Shown: positions 20,099 to 29,162, counted from the first letter of the stretch. The stretch: DNA of 64,000 nt from Arenibacter latericius DSM 15913 (GCF_000424985.1 NZ_AUKX01000011.1:48850-112849), one strand, 5' to 3'. Numbers and translations: made by a program. The notes: generated by a model from the sequence alone, not told the origin.

Positions 20099-20819
20099 TG
20101 CTGTCAAGTTTATTAATTAGGTCAAATTTAACTTGAGCGGCTACATACCTTTGCTCATCAATCTCTTGTTCCCCGTACCATACATAATCATATAAATAGG
20201 AAATCTCCTTAAATACCGATTTAATGTCGGGTAGGCTTATTTCATTCTGGTAATCCTGATTGGTTTTTTCGTACTGCCAAACAATAATTTCCTTTTTAGA
20301 TAACGTTTTTAAGGCTTTTAAATACTGGTAGCGTATGGCGGATCTATAGTTGTTTTGGGATAGTGCAGTTGCCAATAAGGTGTCTAAATCAATATTCTCT
20401 ATGTGTTCTTCGGATAGGTCTAGATTGCCAAAGGAGGTTGCTTTCTTACTGAAAATAGCAGATGCTTGTTCCCCTGTTAAAAACCGAACCAAAAGATAAA
20501 TTGCTAATAATCCCAGTAGGATATATATAATAATTTCTAGCACGTGTGCGGTTCCTGAGGGAAGATCTATTCCAAATACCCTTTGTAGCCAATCTGATAG
20601 CCATGTGAAAAACCGCGCTAGCAGGTTTTGAGATTCTCCATCGCCAACATCATAATTAAAGTTATTCCCACTATACCGTTCGTTTAAATCTCTTTTGAAA
20701 TTCCGTGGAACAATAGGGGTGTTGTGATCCTCGGCTAAGGCAAGGGTATCCCTATTCCTCTGAGAAAATCCTAAGGAATAACTAAATAAGGCGAAAAGAG
20801 TATATCGTGTTTTTATCAA
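20091..20819 (-). CDS. DUF4129 domain-containing membrane protein
   Basis: A 242-residue protein with a probable signal peptide (residues 1-19), an extracytoplasmic stretch, one transmembrane helix near residues 95-112 (IIIYILLGLLAIYLLV), and a C-terminal DUF4129 domain recognisable by YQYLKALKTLSKKEII and the final ALW-like YLYDYVWYGEQEI. Its start overlaps the upstream membrane-protein stop by four bases and its end overlaps DUF4350, so it is translationally coupled on both sides. Function unknown; DUF4129 is a constant companion of MoxR/DUF58 clusters. Confidence 0.85.
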   Translation of the reverse strand: MIKTRYTLFALFSYSLGFSQRNRDTLALAEDHNTPIVPRNFKRDLNERYSGNNFNYDVGDGESQNLLARFFTWLSDWLQRVFGIDLPSGTAHVLEIIIYILLGLLAIYLLVRFLTGEQASAIFSKKATSFGNLDLSEEHIENIDLDTLLATALSQNNYRSAIRYQYLKALKTLSKKEIIVWQYEKTNQDYQNEISLPDIKSVFKEISYLYDYVWYGEQEIDEQRYVAAQVKFDLINKLDSNG

Positions 20820-21763
20820 AGGTCAGAGCTTCCTATTTGGTCTATTTTACTTCTAGTATGTAGGTTGTGTGTTTTTTCGTGCAAGGAATAATATAAGATT
20901 CCGTTTACAAACTGTGATAAGCATTGCGAATATACCATTAGTATTAGCAGTACGCAGGTACCTAGCGTATATACTATAGTAGGGACAATGGAGCCTGCAA
21001 GTTCTACATTATTCTGCACTACGTGAAAGGTATAGATCCCTATAAGAATTCCAGGAATCATAAGAACAATTAAAAATAACATTCCGATTAAGAACCCAAG
21101 TATAAAATTTACTCCTACAGCTCTCCAGAAATTGTTAGAGACTAAATTCCAACCTTCACCAAGGGCTTCTATTACGCCAGCTTTTTCTTTGAGCATGGCA
21201 AAAAATGATACACCCACCCATGCCATAAAGAAATATTGGATTATATATTGGGCAATCATTCCTACTAATGGGATGAAAGTTAGAATGGCAGCGAGCATCA
21301 TAAACCCAAAAAAGACTAATATTATAATGAGGATAAATACGATAATATTTCCCATATTATTCTTAACCATCCCCCATACTTCCGATTTATCGAAGTTTTG
21401 ACCTTCTTTTTCTTCGTATTTAATCATATAGGCGGTGCTGAGGCTGTAATTGAGAATAGCTACTACTATGAAAATTAAAAAGAACAAGATTCCGCCGGTA
21501 ACAAAATAAGAAATAGAATTCTGTTCGTTGGCAGCAAAATTACTCCCGAATAGATTTTCGTTGTTGGCAACAAGCGCAAATACACCGGATACCATCAGGT
21601 AGCTTACAATTAGTAAGCCTATGAGGAAAATGCCATTATAGCTTAAGAATATATTGGTGAACTTTTTAATATTAGTTTTAAAGAAATCAAAATACAACGA
21701 AATAATATCGCCAAATTCCCGATTTATTTTAAGCTCGATGAAGTTGTTTTTCTTGTCGTTCAT
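20816..21763 (-). CDS. Multi-pass membrane protein of the MoxR cluster
   Basis: A 315-residue integral membrane protein with six or so hydrophobic segments, for example IFLIGLLIVSYLMVSGVFAL, IIVFILIIILVFFGFMMLA and FILGFLIGMLFLIVLMIPGI. The layout resembles the DUF4013/glycerophosphodiester-phosphodiesterase-like membrane domain, but no catalytic domain is attached. It overlaps the SpoIIM-like gene by 35 bp and the DUF4129 gene by 4 bp. It is probably part of one membrane complex with its neighbours; that is inference from gene order only. Confidence 0.75.
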   Translation of the reverse strand: MNDKKNNFIELKINREFGDIISLYFDFFKTNIKKFTNIFLSYNGIFLIGLLIVSYLMVSGVFALVANNENLFGSNFAANEQNSISYFVTGGILFFLIFIVVAILNYSLSTAYMIKYEEKEGQNFDKSEVWGMVKNNMGNIIVFILIIILVFFGFMMLAAILTFIPLVGMIAQYIIQYFFMAWVGVSFFAMLKEKAGVIEALGEGWNLVSNNFWRAVGVNFILGFLIGMLFLIVLMIPGILIGIYTFHVVQNNVELAGSIVPTIVYTLGTCVLLILMVYSQCLSQFVNGILYYSLHEKTHNLHTRSKIDQIGSSDL

Positions 21764-22712
21764 ACTTTTGGTTTAATAAGATTGGGTATATAATATAATA
21801 GTAAATAATAAGGAGCAATGACGCTCCGATAATAGTAAACGCTAGCCAAGGGGACATATTGGAATAACGGGTTATAAAACCTTCAATGAACCCAGCTATG
21901 ATAAAAAATGGGATGGTACTCACCACTACTTTTAGTCCGTCTTTGGCCCCTTTCATAAAAGAAACCCTTCTAGAAAATGTTTTAGGAAAAAGAATGCTAT
22001 TCCCCATAATGAGCCCTGCACAGCCCGCAATTACAATTACTGATATTTCTATTGTTCCGTGTAGCCATATTTGTTTATTAGCCTGAAAAAATACTTCTTG
22101 GGTATAGAAGAAAGTAATAAAAGAACCTAGCATAACCCCATTGCTAAATAGAATATACATGGTGCCAATACTTGTAATAACTCCAAAGGTAAAAGCTAAA
22201 AACGCTACTCTTATATTGTTTATGGTAATCCCTAAAAACGTTCCAATTTCACTACCTCCTTTGTAAATAGCTGTAGGGTCTCCTTTGGCAATATTATTAA
22301 GAGTTTCGTTTACATAGGCATCCCCAAGGATTAATCGTACAAAAGTATCATCGTAAATAGTAGAGATACTTCCTATTGCCGTTGCTACAGCAAATAGCAA
22401 AAAAGCGATGGCTAGGGTGGGGTGATATTGCCGGAAAAACAAAGGAAATTCTGTTTTCCAAAAATCAACAACCCTATTCCGATGTTCTTTTTTGTTTTTA
22501 TAAATCTTTTGGTGTGCTTGAGAAGCAAGGGAATTTAAATATAGCAAAGTCTTACTTTCAGGGTAATAAGTCTGCGCATAAGCGAGGTCATTGGTAAGCT
22601 GAATGTAACCATTGGCAAGTTGGTCTGGGCTTATTTGGGAATTTAAATTGATTGCCTTTTCAAATGCTATCCATTTTTCCTTATTTTGCCTCACAAAAGC
22701 AGCTTCACGCAT
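21729..22712 (-). CDS. Stage II sporulation protein M (SpoIIM)-like membrane protein
   Basis: A 327-residue membrane protein of the SpoIIM/DUF95 family, first gene of the minus-strand cluster. After a soluble N-terminal 100 residues, membrane segments follow from about residue 104, including NNIRVAFLAFTFGVITSIGT and the conserved WLHGTIEISVIVIAGCAGL. SpoIIM is a peptidoglycan-remodelling factor in sporulating Firmicutes; non-sporulating bacteria carry distant relatives of unknown role beside RDD and MoxR genes, as here. Only 38 bp separate its start from the divergent RDD gene, so the two units share a regulatory region. Confidence 0.85.
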   Translation of the reverse strand: MREAAFVRQNKEKWIAFEKAINLNSQISPDQLANGYIQLTNDLAYAQTYYPESKTLLYLNSLASQAHQKIYKNKKEHRNRVVDFWKTEFPLFFRQYHPTLAIAFLLFAVATAIGSISTIYDDTFVRLILGDAYVNETLNNIAKGDPTAIYKGGSEIGTFLGITINNIRVAFLAFTFGVITSIGTMYILFSNGVMLGSFITFFYTQEVFFQANKQIWLHGTIEISVIVIAGCAGLIMGNSILFPKTFSRRVSFMKGAKDGLKVVVSTIPFFIIAGFIEGFITRYSNMSPWLAFTIIGASLLLIIYYYIIYPILLNQKYERQEKQLHRA

Positions 22713-22750
22713 AGTGGAATTGTTGTTAAAAAAATAAAAATAGTACTAAT

Positions 22751-23476
22751 ATGTCCAACCTTCAAATCAATACAACGCAAAATGTTAATATTGATTATAA
22801 AATTGTGGGTATTGGGGAGCGGATTATTGCATTTTTAATAGATGCATTTCTATTATACCTCTATGCCATATTGGTACAATACATCGGTTCTGCTATTGGC
22901 TTTGTGTTTGATGATAGTTGGACGCAAATGGGATTGACGAGCTTAATTTTCTTGCCAGCTATGTTTTATAGCTTGCTAATGCACAGTCTGTTTAACGGAC
23001 GTACAGTAGGGAAGATGGTAATGAAAATTAGGGTAGTACGAGTAGATGGAACTCCTGTACATTGGTCTAATTTAATAGTGCGTTGGATGCTTCGTTTTGT
23101 GGATATATGGCTGTTTTTTGGTTCGGTAGGGATATTGACGATTTTATTCACGGACAAAAAACAACGATTAGGTGATGCAGCTGCTGGTACTGTTGTTATA
23201 AGTACTAAAAACAAAGTAAAGGTTTCACACACCATCCTAGAGGAAGTGGAAGAAACCTATGTTCCTACCTTTTTAAATGTAACTTTGCTTACCGATAAGG
23301 ATATCAGACTCATCAAGGAAACGTATCATATTGCTATGAAAAGTGGTGATTATAAAACTATGAAGGTCTTGCGGGATAAGGTAGAGGGGCTTCTAAACAC
23401 CAATTCTGACCTTTATGACACTCAATACCTGAATACCGTTCTAAAGGATTATAATTTTTATACCCAAAAAAGCTAG
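22751..23476 (+). CDS. RDD family membrane protein
   Basis: A 241-residue protein. The RDD domain has its name-giving residues in GIGERIIAFLIDAFLL (Arg, Asp) and the later KKQRLGDAAAGTVVI. About four membrane segments occupy residues 20-130; a soluble tail of about 90 residues follows. Some RDD proteins act in sodium/proton exchange or osmotic response, but most have no assigned role. It is divergent from the SpoIIM-like gene, with which RDD genes are commonly linked, and is followed after two bases by the TRIC-like gene. Confidence 0.88.
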   Translation: MSNLQINTTQNVNIDYKIVGIGERIIAFLIDAFLLYLYAILVQYIGSAIGFVFDDSWTQMGLTSLIFLPAMFYSLLMHSLFNGRTVGKMVMKIRVVRVDGTPVHWSNLIVRWMLRFVDIWLFFGSVGILTILFTDKKQRLGDAAAGTVVISTKNKVKVSHTILEEVEETYVPTFLNVTLLTDKDIRLIKETYHIAMKSGDYKTMKVLRDKVEGLLNTNSDLYDTQYLNTVLKDYNFYTQKS

Positions 23477-23478
23477 TT

Positions 23479-24099
23479 ATGATGCATTTTATTTTTGATA
23501 TGATAGGCACTGTTGCTTTTGCAGTTTCTGGAGTAATGGTGGCTATGGATAAAAAACTAGATCTTTTTGGGGTGTTTATCATTGCTTTTGTAACTGCTGT
23601 AGGAGGTGGTACTTTAAGAGATTTTTTAATTGGTGATACTCCGGTGTTGTGGTTAAAAGATCATACGTACCTATATACTATAACAGCAATTACTATCCTT
23701 GCAATTCTATTGCGTAGCAAGAAAAAATATGTACGTACCTCCCTATTTTTATTCGATAGTATTGGTATAGGATTTTATACGCTTTTAGGAATTGCAAAAG
23801 GCCTTAGTGTAGGTTTGTCTCCTGTAATGTGTATTGCACTAGGGACCATTACCGCTTGTTTTGGTGGAGTAATACGGGATATACTTTGTAATGAAATCCC
23901 AGTAATCTTTAGAAAAGAAATTTATGCCACGGCCTGTATTTTTGGGGGACTAAGCTTTTTCTTAATAAGAGAGCTTCCAATTAATGAATTGTATGCAGAT
24001 ATTGCTACTATTCTCCTTGTAATCGGTATTCGTTTATGGGCAGTTAAATTTAAAATATCACTACCCAATATTTATCGTAGCTTTAATACTACAGAATAG
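23479..24099 (+). CDS. Trimeric intracellular cation (TRIC) channel family protein
   Basis: A 206-residue protein of the former UPF0126 family, with seven predicted membrane helices arranged as two three-helix repeats. Each repeat contains the glycine-rich pore signature, seen as AVGGGTLRDFLIGD (about residue 36) and ACFGGVIRDILCNE (about residue 123). Prokaryotic TRIC channels conduct monovalent cations, mainly potassium. The start follows the RDD stop by two bases, so both are on one mRNA. It is convergent with the peptidyl-prolyl isomerase gene. Confidence 0.92.
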   Translation: MMHFIFDMIGTVAFAVSGVMVAMDKKLDLFGVFIIAFVTAVGGGTLRDFLIGDTPVLWLKDHTYLYTITAITILAILLRSKKKYVRTSLFLFDSIGIGFYTLLGIAKGLSVGLSPVMCIALGTITACFGGVIRDILCNEIPVIFRKEIYATACIFGGLSFFLIRELPINELYADIATILLVIGIRLWAVKFKISLPNIYRSFNTTE

Positions 24100-24144
24100 A
24101 ACCTGAGGAAAAAGATAGCCCTATAAGTTAATTGGAGCTTTTTG

Positions 24145-24873
24145 TTACTTAATTATTTCTGCTTTTTCGATCTTGATGTTCTGTGAAGGCCAATCTCCAT
24201 CGTCTACTGGTTGACTGTTTATTTCATCCACTACATCCATTCCTTTTATCACTCTTCCGAATGGAGTGTAACCACCATCTAGGTGATAAGAGCCGGGCTT
24301 GGTTACTACAATAAAAAATTCGTAGGGTGATGCCAACATATGTGGGTTGTCTATTTCACTACTAGGCATAGATATAGTACCTCTATGGTGTTTATGCCCC
24401 TTACGGGTATCTGGGGGTAAAAGGTAGCGACCAATTTCACTTCTCTTTTTTGCAGTCTCTAGATTATCTGCATTACCTCCTTGAATAATAAAATTCTTTA
24501 CCACCCTATGAAAGTAAGTATTATCAAAATATCCTTTTTTGGTTAGGTAGATAAAGTTGGCCTTGTGATAGGGTACGTTATCGTATAATTCTATTTCTAT
24601 ATCCCCGAACCTAGTGGTAAGTTTAACGGTATTTTCTGTAAGAGTTTTATTGTATTCATAAAAAAACTCTATGGCGTTGTCTTCAGTAAGAACAAATTCT
24701 TCTTCTTTATCTTCTTTTGTTTCCTCCTTAACTTTTGCATTTTGGGTTGCCGAGGTGTCTAATTCTACATTGTTATTGTGGTTTTCTTTATTTTTATCTG
24801 CAGGTTGTTCTCTACAACTAGAGAAAAAAAGTGTAATAATTATAGTGAAAAGTGAAAACGTTTTAAATGTCAT
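24145..24873 (-). CDS. Cyclophilin-type peptidyl-prolyl cis-trans isomerase lipoprotein
   Basis: A 242-residue protein with a lipoprotein signal ending in FFSSC (Cys20), a charged linker rich in Glu/Lys, and a cyclophilin domain from about residue 80. Conserved pieces are YFHRVVKNFIIQGGNAD and GTISMPSSEIDNPHMLAS; the catalytic arginine is in FHRV. It catalyses proline isomerisation, presumably in the periplasm or at the outer membrane. The gene stands alone on its strand, with the CoA pyrophosphatase gene divergent. Confidence 0.92.
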   Translation of the reverse strand: MTFKTFSLFTIIITLFFSSCREQPADKNKENHNNNVELDTSATQNAKVKEETKEDKEEEFVLTEDNAIEFFYEYNKTLTENTVKLTTRFGDIEIELYDNVPYHKANFIYLTKKGYFDNTYFHRVVKNFIIQGGNADNLETAKKRSEIGRYLLPPDTRKGHKHHRGTISMPSSEIDNPHMLASPYEFFIVVTKPGSYHLDGGYTPFGRVIKGMDVVDEINSQPVDDGDWPSQNIKIEKAEIIK

Positions 24874-24958
24874 ATACTTTAGATTATTTTTACTAGCTTA
24901 ATATGAGGTATTTCCTCATTTTAGTTTAATTACGCGAAAAATACAAAAATTTGAAATT

Positions 24959-25600
24959 GTGAATTTCAACGATTTTGCCAAGAGCATATCAAAAATAGAA
25001 AATCTTGAACTACCCGGTAGTGCATCTCATTATAAAATGATTCCTGCGTTTAGGCGTAAAGAGCTAGAGGATAATGGGTTATATAATGAGGATACTAGAA
25101 AGGCTGCGGTAATGGCACTATTTTATCCGGATAGGAGTTATAATACTAATCTTTTATTAATTTTAAGGAACACATATAAGGGGGTTCATAGTAATCAGAT
25201 TGCTCTCCCAGGAGGGAAGGTAGAAAAAGAAGATGAAAATTTGCTCGCCACCGCATTAAGAGAAACAAATGAGGAGGTAGGTGCAGAACTAGATAAGATT
25301 AAGGTAATACGTCATTTGACGGATATATTTATACCTCCTAGTAATTTTCAGGTGACTCCCTATTTAGGGCTTTACAAAAAAGAGCGCCCATTTATATTGC
25401 AGAAAGAGGAAGTAGCGGCTTTGGTGGAGGTTCCTTTGTATGATTTTATGGATGATAGAAAAATTATTCATCAAAAATTAAGCACATCCTATGCTGATAA
25501 TGTGGAGGTACCTGCCTTTAAATTAAATGGTTACACCGTTTGGGGTGCCACTGCCATGATGCTTAATGAAATTAAGGAGTTGTTTAAACAAGTGCTATAA
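24959..25600 (+). CDS. CoA pyrophosphatase-type NUDIX hydrolase
   Basis: A 213-residue NUDIX enzyme. The Nudix box runs from GGKVEKEDENLLATALRET into the NEEVGAE that carries the metal-binding glutamates, around residues 83-105. A UPF0035-like signature precedes it (NQIALPGG), which marks the subfamily that cleaves CoA to phosphopantetheine and 3',5'-ADP. The start is a GTG; an ATG 26 codons in would remove the conserved N-terminus. Together with the following acyltransferase it may form a short transcript, though that gene has its own promoter box. Confidence 0.88.
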   Translation: MNFNDFAKSISKIENLELPGSASHYKMIPAFRRKELEDNGLYNEDTRKAAVMALFYPDRSYNTNLLLILRNTYKGVHSNQIALPGGKVEKEDENLLATALRETNEEVGAELDKIKVIRHLTDIFIPPSNFQVTPYLGLYKKERPFILQKEEVAALVEVPLYDFMDDRKIIHQKLSTSYADNVEVPAFKLNGYTVWGATAMMLNEIKELFKQVL

Positions 25601-25613
25601 AGTACTAATTTTG

Positions 25614-25621
25614 TAGTTTTG
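25614..25621 (+). promoter_or_regulatory. -7 box of the PlsC-like gene
   Basis: TAGTTTTG fits TAnnTTTG in the 38-bp gap, 17 bp before the ATG. No -33 TTG at the usual distance. Confidence 0.4.
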
Positions 25622-25638
25622 ACTGTTAATTAATAAAT

Positions 25639-26442
25639 ATGGGCTTGTTTAAGAAAAATCCGTTTGGACATATTCTATTTTTAAAAAAATGGCTTATCCG
25701 CATTTTGGCGGTTATAACCCACAAAAGATATCGGGGGTTTAATACCTTAGAAATTGAAGGTTCCGAGATTATTAGAAACCTCCCAGATAGGAATGTACTT
25801 TTTGTAAGTAATCACCAGACCTATTTTGCAGATGTAGTAGCTATGTTCCACGTGTTTAATGCTAGCTTAAGCGGGAGGGAAGATTCTATTAAGAATTTAG
25901 GATACATCTGGCAGCCTAAGCTCAATATGTACTATGTGGCCGCTGCGGAAACTATGAAAAAGAACTTACTGACCAAGATTATGGCCTACGCTGGTTCTGT
26001 AAGTGTAGAGCGTACCTGGAGATCCGAAGGGAAAGAGGTGAAACGCCAAGTTAAAATGAGCGATATCTCTAATATTGGAAAAGCATTAGATGATGGTTGG
26101 GTAATTACCTTTCCCCAAGGAACAACAACTCCTTGGAAGCCATTGAGAAAAGGTACTTCTCATATTATAAAAAAATACAAACCAATTGTAGTTCCTGTAG
26201 TGATAGATGGCTTTAGAAGATCTTTTGATAAGAAAGGGCTTCGTGTAAAAAAGAAGGGAATTCTTCAGTCTATGGTTATAAAAGAACCCCTAGATATTGA
26301 TTATGAGAATGAGTCTTTCGATTCTATAATAGAGAAACTAGAATACGCTATTGAACAGCACCCTTCTTTCATGAAGGTGATTTCTAAGAAAGATTTAATG
26401 GCCTTGGAAGAAGAAAATAAACAAAGGAAATTTAGGGTTTAA
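25639..26442 (+). CDS. PlsC-like acyltransferase with altered catalytic motifs
   Basis: A 267-residue membrane-associated protein of the lysophosphatidate acyltransferase family. The usual HX4D catalytic motif appears as NHQTYFAD, with five rather than four residues between His and Asp. The acceptor-binding motif, normally FPEGTR, reads FPQGTTTP, with Gln for Glu. The rest (KRGTSHII-like KGTSHIIKKYK, VVPVVIDGF) fits the family. These changes suggest an acceptor other than lysophosphatidate, for example in the amino-lipids of Bacteroidetes, but this is inference. Its stop overlaps the convergent membrane-protein gene by four bases. Confidence 0.82.
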   Translation: MGLFKKNPFGHILFLKKWLIRILAVITHKRYRGFNTLEIEGSEIIRNLPDRNVLFVSNHQTYFADVVAMFHVFNASLSGREDSIKNLGYIWQPKLNMYYVAAAETMKKNLLTKIMAYAGSVSVERTWRSEGKEVKRQVKMSDISNIGKALDDGWVITFPQGTTTPWKPLRKGTSHIIKKYKPIVVPVVIDGFRRSFDKKGLRVKKKGILQSMVIKEPLDIDYENESFDSIIEKLEYAIEQHPSFMKVISKKDLMALEEENKQRKFRV

Positions 26443-27083
26443 AATTCCATGCTTTTGAGTTCCTTATAGTTCTTATTCAATTTTTTTAATAGAATTCCGT
26501 ATAGCAGAAAATAGATACACCCCATAACAGCAGTCACTATAGTCCCTAATAAAAGTACGGTGGCTATCATGGTGGTTTTTACCTTTGTAGGGTCAGCGTT
26601 ATCTAGATTGTAATTGTATCCCATAGCATCTAAAGGATTGTCACTTAGATATATGCCTGCTGCCATAACTATATATGAAATAAAGATTAAGGAGAGGCAA
26701 AAAATGACGTAATATTTAACCGTTCTTCTAGTTTTTAGAATATTAGATAAGAGCTGTCTTGCATTGTCCAATGAGGAAATTTCCTTATATCTTTTATAAA
26801 ATTGAAAAATAAAGAAAAGCACAACGGAATATTGTACAATGTTAGACACCAATAAAAAATTACCCAATCCTAGACCTTTCCAAATAGCTATGGTTTTAGA
26901 CATAGCAGGTAAGAGGTAGAGCAAGTGAGGGAGCAAGAATTCTATTATGCTGATTAGGAAGATCCATTTTACAATAGAGGAGGACTTTTTCCAAATCATC
27001 TTATAAATTTCATCATAACCCAATTTGGGCATCTGATGCTCTTTCTTTTTCCAATCCCTTTTTAATAATTCTAGTTCATCCAT
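26439..27083 (-). CDS. Membrane protein cotranscribed with an ECF sigma factor
   Basis: A 214-residue protein with a short charged N-terminus (LLKRDWKKKEHQMP) and four hydrophobic segments near residues 37-57, 67-100, 117-140 and 173-195. It begins five bases after the sigma-factor stop. That position, and a cytoplasmic N-terminus of about 35 residues, fit a membrane partner that might hold the sigma factor, but there is no recognisable zinc-finger or ASD anti-sigma motif. No family name is claimed. Confidence 0.7.
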   Translation of the reverse strand: MDELELLKRDWKKKEHQMPKLGYDEIYKMIWKKSSSIVKWIFLISIIEFLLPHLLYLLPAMSKTIAIWKGLGLGNFLLVSNIVQYSVVLFFIFQFYKRYKEISSLDNARQLLSNILKTRRTVKYYVIFCLSLIFISYIVMAAGIYLSDNPLDAMGYNYNLDNADPTKVKTTMIATVLLLGTIVTAVMGCIYFLLYGILLKKLNKNYKELKSMEF

Positions 27084-27088
27084 TGCAA

Positions 27089-27583
27089 TTAGGGATTTAA
27101 AATTGTTCGCAACTTATTTTTAATCCTATTCATTTTAACTCGTGCATTAACTTCAGATATACCCAAAGTCTCTGCAATTTCTGTGTAATTCTTGTCTTCT
27201 AAATAAAGGAATACTAACGCCTTATCTATGTCGCCCAGTTCTTTTAATGCATGGTACATTAATTTTAATTGCTGCTCTTCTGTAGGGTCGTATTCGTCTG
27301 CACTAATTTTAAAGGTTACCGACTCATAATCTATGGTAGGTACGCTTCTTTTTGACTTTCTATATAAGGTTATAGCGGTATTTAAGGCTACCCTATACAT
27401 CCATGTGCTAAATTTGGATTCTCCCCTAAACTTTGGATAGGCCTTCCATAATTGGATGGTTATTTCTTGAAACAGATCATTATGAGAGTCACGATCATTA
27501 GTGTATAAAGTGCACACTTTGTGCACAATATTCTGATTGCGTTCTAGTTCTGTTACAAATTGATGCTCCAGGTCTTTGGTCAC
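27089..27583 (-). CDS. ECF-type RNA polymerase sigma factor
   Basis: A 164-residue sigma-70 family protein with region 2 (NDLFQEITIQLWKAYPKF, then STWMYRVALNTAI) and region 4 (YTEIAETLGISEVNARVKMN), and no region 1 or 3, as in extracytoplasmic-function sigma factors. It would direct RNA polymerase to a small regulon. It is followed by a membrane-protein gene that may control it and is divergent from the NADH dehydrogenase gene across 246 bp. No sigma-specific promoter was identified upstream. Confidence 0.93.
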   Translation of the reverse strand: MTKDLEHQFVTELERNQNIVHKVCTLYTNDRDSHNDLFQEITIQLWKAYPKFRGESKFSTWMYRVALNTAITLYRKSKRSVPTIDYESVTFKISADEYDPTEEQQLKLMYHALKELGDIDKALVFLYLEDKNYTEIAETLGISEVNARVKMNRIKNKLRTILNP

Positions 27584-27829
27584 TTCCTATTTTTGAATGG
27601 TAGTCTGCTATTAGTAGTGCTAAAATAGTTTTTGTTACAACTATGGGCTACGAAAATTAATAATATTCCTATCTTCTAAAAAGGAGAAAAATTAGGGGCT
27701 TGTGAAAAGGCCGAATTTAACTTATTACTATATAATGTTAGTACTTCTATTTTATTCAAATATAGTTATTAGCAAACTTCTTATTCTTAGCTATTTCAGG
27801 AATGTTTAATTTTTCGCATATTTGATAAT

Positions 27830-29122
27830 ATGAATATTCCGAAATCTAATTACCCGAGGATAATAATTATAGGTGGTGGTTTTGCTGGCATTGCACTGGC
27901 AAAAAAGCTTAGTAGGAAAGAGGTGCAGGTTGTGCTTTTAGATAAGCATAACTACCACAATTTTCAACCCTTATTATATCAGGTATCTACTGGAGGGCTA
28001 GAACCCGATTCTATTGCCTATCCAATTCGGAAGATTTTGAAGGACTTTCCTAATTTTATATTTAGACTAGCTAATGTAGAGGAAATTCTGGCTTCTGAAA
28101 ATATTGTAAAAACCAATATTGGAGATCTAGAGTTTGATTATTTGGTAGTAGCCACTGGTTCCGAAACTAATTATTACGGAAATAAAGAGATTGAGGTGAA
28201 TAGTATGGCCATGAAGACCATTCCACAATCCCTCAATTTACGTAGTTTGATTTTGGAGAATTTTGAACAGGCATTACTCACGGATCAATATCACGAAAGG
28301 GACGCCTTAATGAATTTTGTAATCGTTGGCGCTGGGCCAACGGGAGTAGAGCTGGCTGGGGCCTTGGCAGAAATAAAAAAGGGAATTCTCCCTAAAGATT
28401 ATCCAGACTTAGATACAAGGAGAGTGCAAATAAACCTTATACAATCTGGGGATCGCATCCTAAAGGAAATGAGCGATAAGGCATCTGAAAAAGCCGAGGA
28501 ATTTTTAGAAAAGCTTGGGGTGCAGATCTGGAAAAATATGCGGGTCACCAATTATAATGGTAAAACGGTAACCACCAATACTGAGGATACCTTTGAAACT
28601 GCTACCTTAATTTGGACGGCAGGGGTAAAGGGAGTAGGAATAAAAGGATTGGATGATAAGGATTTGCTTGGCAGTGGTAATAGAATTATTGTGAATCAAT
28701 ACAATCAGGTAAAAGGATATTCTAATATTTTTGCAGTAGGAGATGTGGCTTGTATGCAGCAAGAAGATACTCCTTTTGGTCACCCTATGATGGCACAGCC
28801 CGCAATTCAACAAGGAAAACAACTTGGGGAAAATCTAGTGCGCTTATTGGAAAATAAACCTTTACAAGCCTTTGAGTATAAGGATAAAGGTAGTATGGCC
28901 ACTATAGGGCGTAATAAGGCTGTGGTAGATTTAAAGAAAATAAGATTTCAGGGTGTTTTTGCTTGGTTTGTTTGGATGTACGTACACCTGTTTTTTCTTA
29001 TCGGTTTTAGGAATAGGGCAGTAGTTTTTATAAATTGGGTGTATAATTATATTCGTTTTGATAGGGAAGCCCGATTAATTATAAGACCCTTCAATAGAAA
29101 CTACGATGCTTTTAAAGATTAA
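27830..29122 (+). CDS. Type II NADH:quinone oxidoreductase (NDH-2)
   Basis: A 430-residue FAD enzyme that passes electrons from NADH to the quinone pool without proton pumping. Two Rossmann motifs are present: GGGFAGIALAKKL near residue 15 for FAD and GAGPTGVELAGALAE near residue 168 for NADH. The quinone-site AQPAIQQG and the FAD segment FAVGDVA are visible. A hydrophobic C-terminal region (FAWFVWMYVHLFFLIGFRN) would attach it to the membrane. It appears monocistronic; a weak GAGG/CCTC hairpin with TTTTAT lies after the stop at 29144-29160. Confidence 0.92.
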   Translation: MNIPKSNYPRIIIIGGGFAGIALAKKLSRKEVQVVLLDKHNYHNFQPLLYQVSTGGLEPDSIAYPIRKILKDFPNFIFRLANVEEILASENIVKTNIGDLEFDYLVVATGSETNYYGNKEIEVNSMAMKTIPQSLNLRSLILENFEQALLTDQYHERDALMNFVIVGAGPTGVELAGALAEIKKGILPKDYPDLDTRRVQINLIQSGDRILKEMSDKASEKAEEFLEKLGVQIWKNMRVTNYNGKTVTTNTEDTFETATLIWTAGVKGVGIKGLDDKDLLGSGNRIIVNQYNQVKGYSNIFAVGDVACMQQEDTPFGHPMMAQPAIQQGKQLGENLVRLLENKPLQAFEYKDKGSMATIGRNKAVVDLKKIRFQGVFAWFVWMYVHLFFLIGFRNRAVVFINWVYNYIRFDREARLIIRPFNRNYDAFKD

Positions 29123-29162
29123 GACTCCTATTCCTTCTTAGGTGAGGTCCCCTCTTTTATAC

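Noticed and set aside
29144..29160. Weak GAGG/CCTC hairpin with TTTTAT after NDH-2
   Set aside because: Only four base pairs with a three-base loop; not strong enough to list as a terminator.
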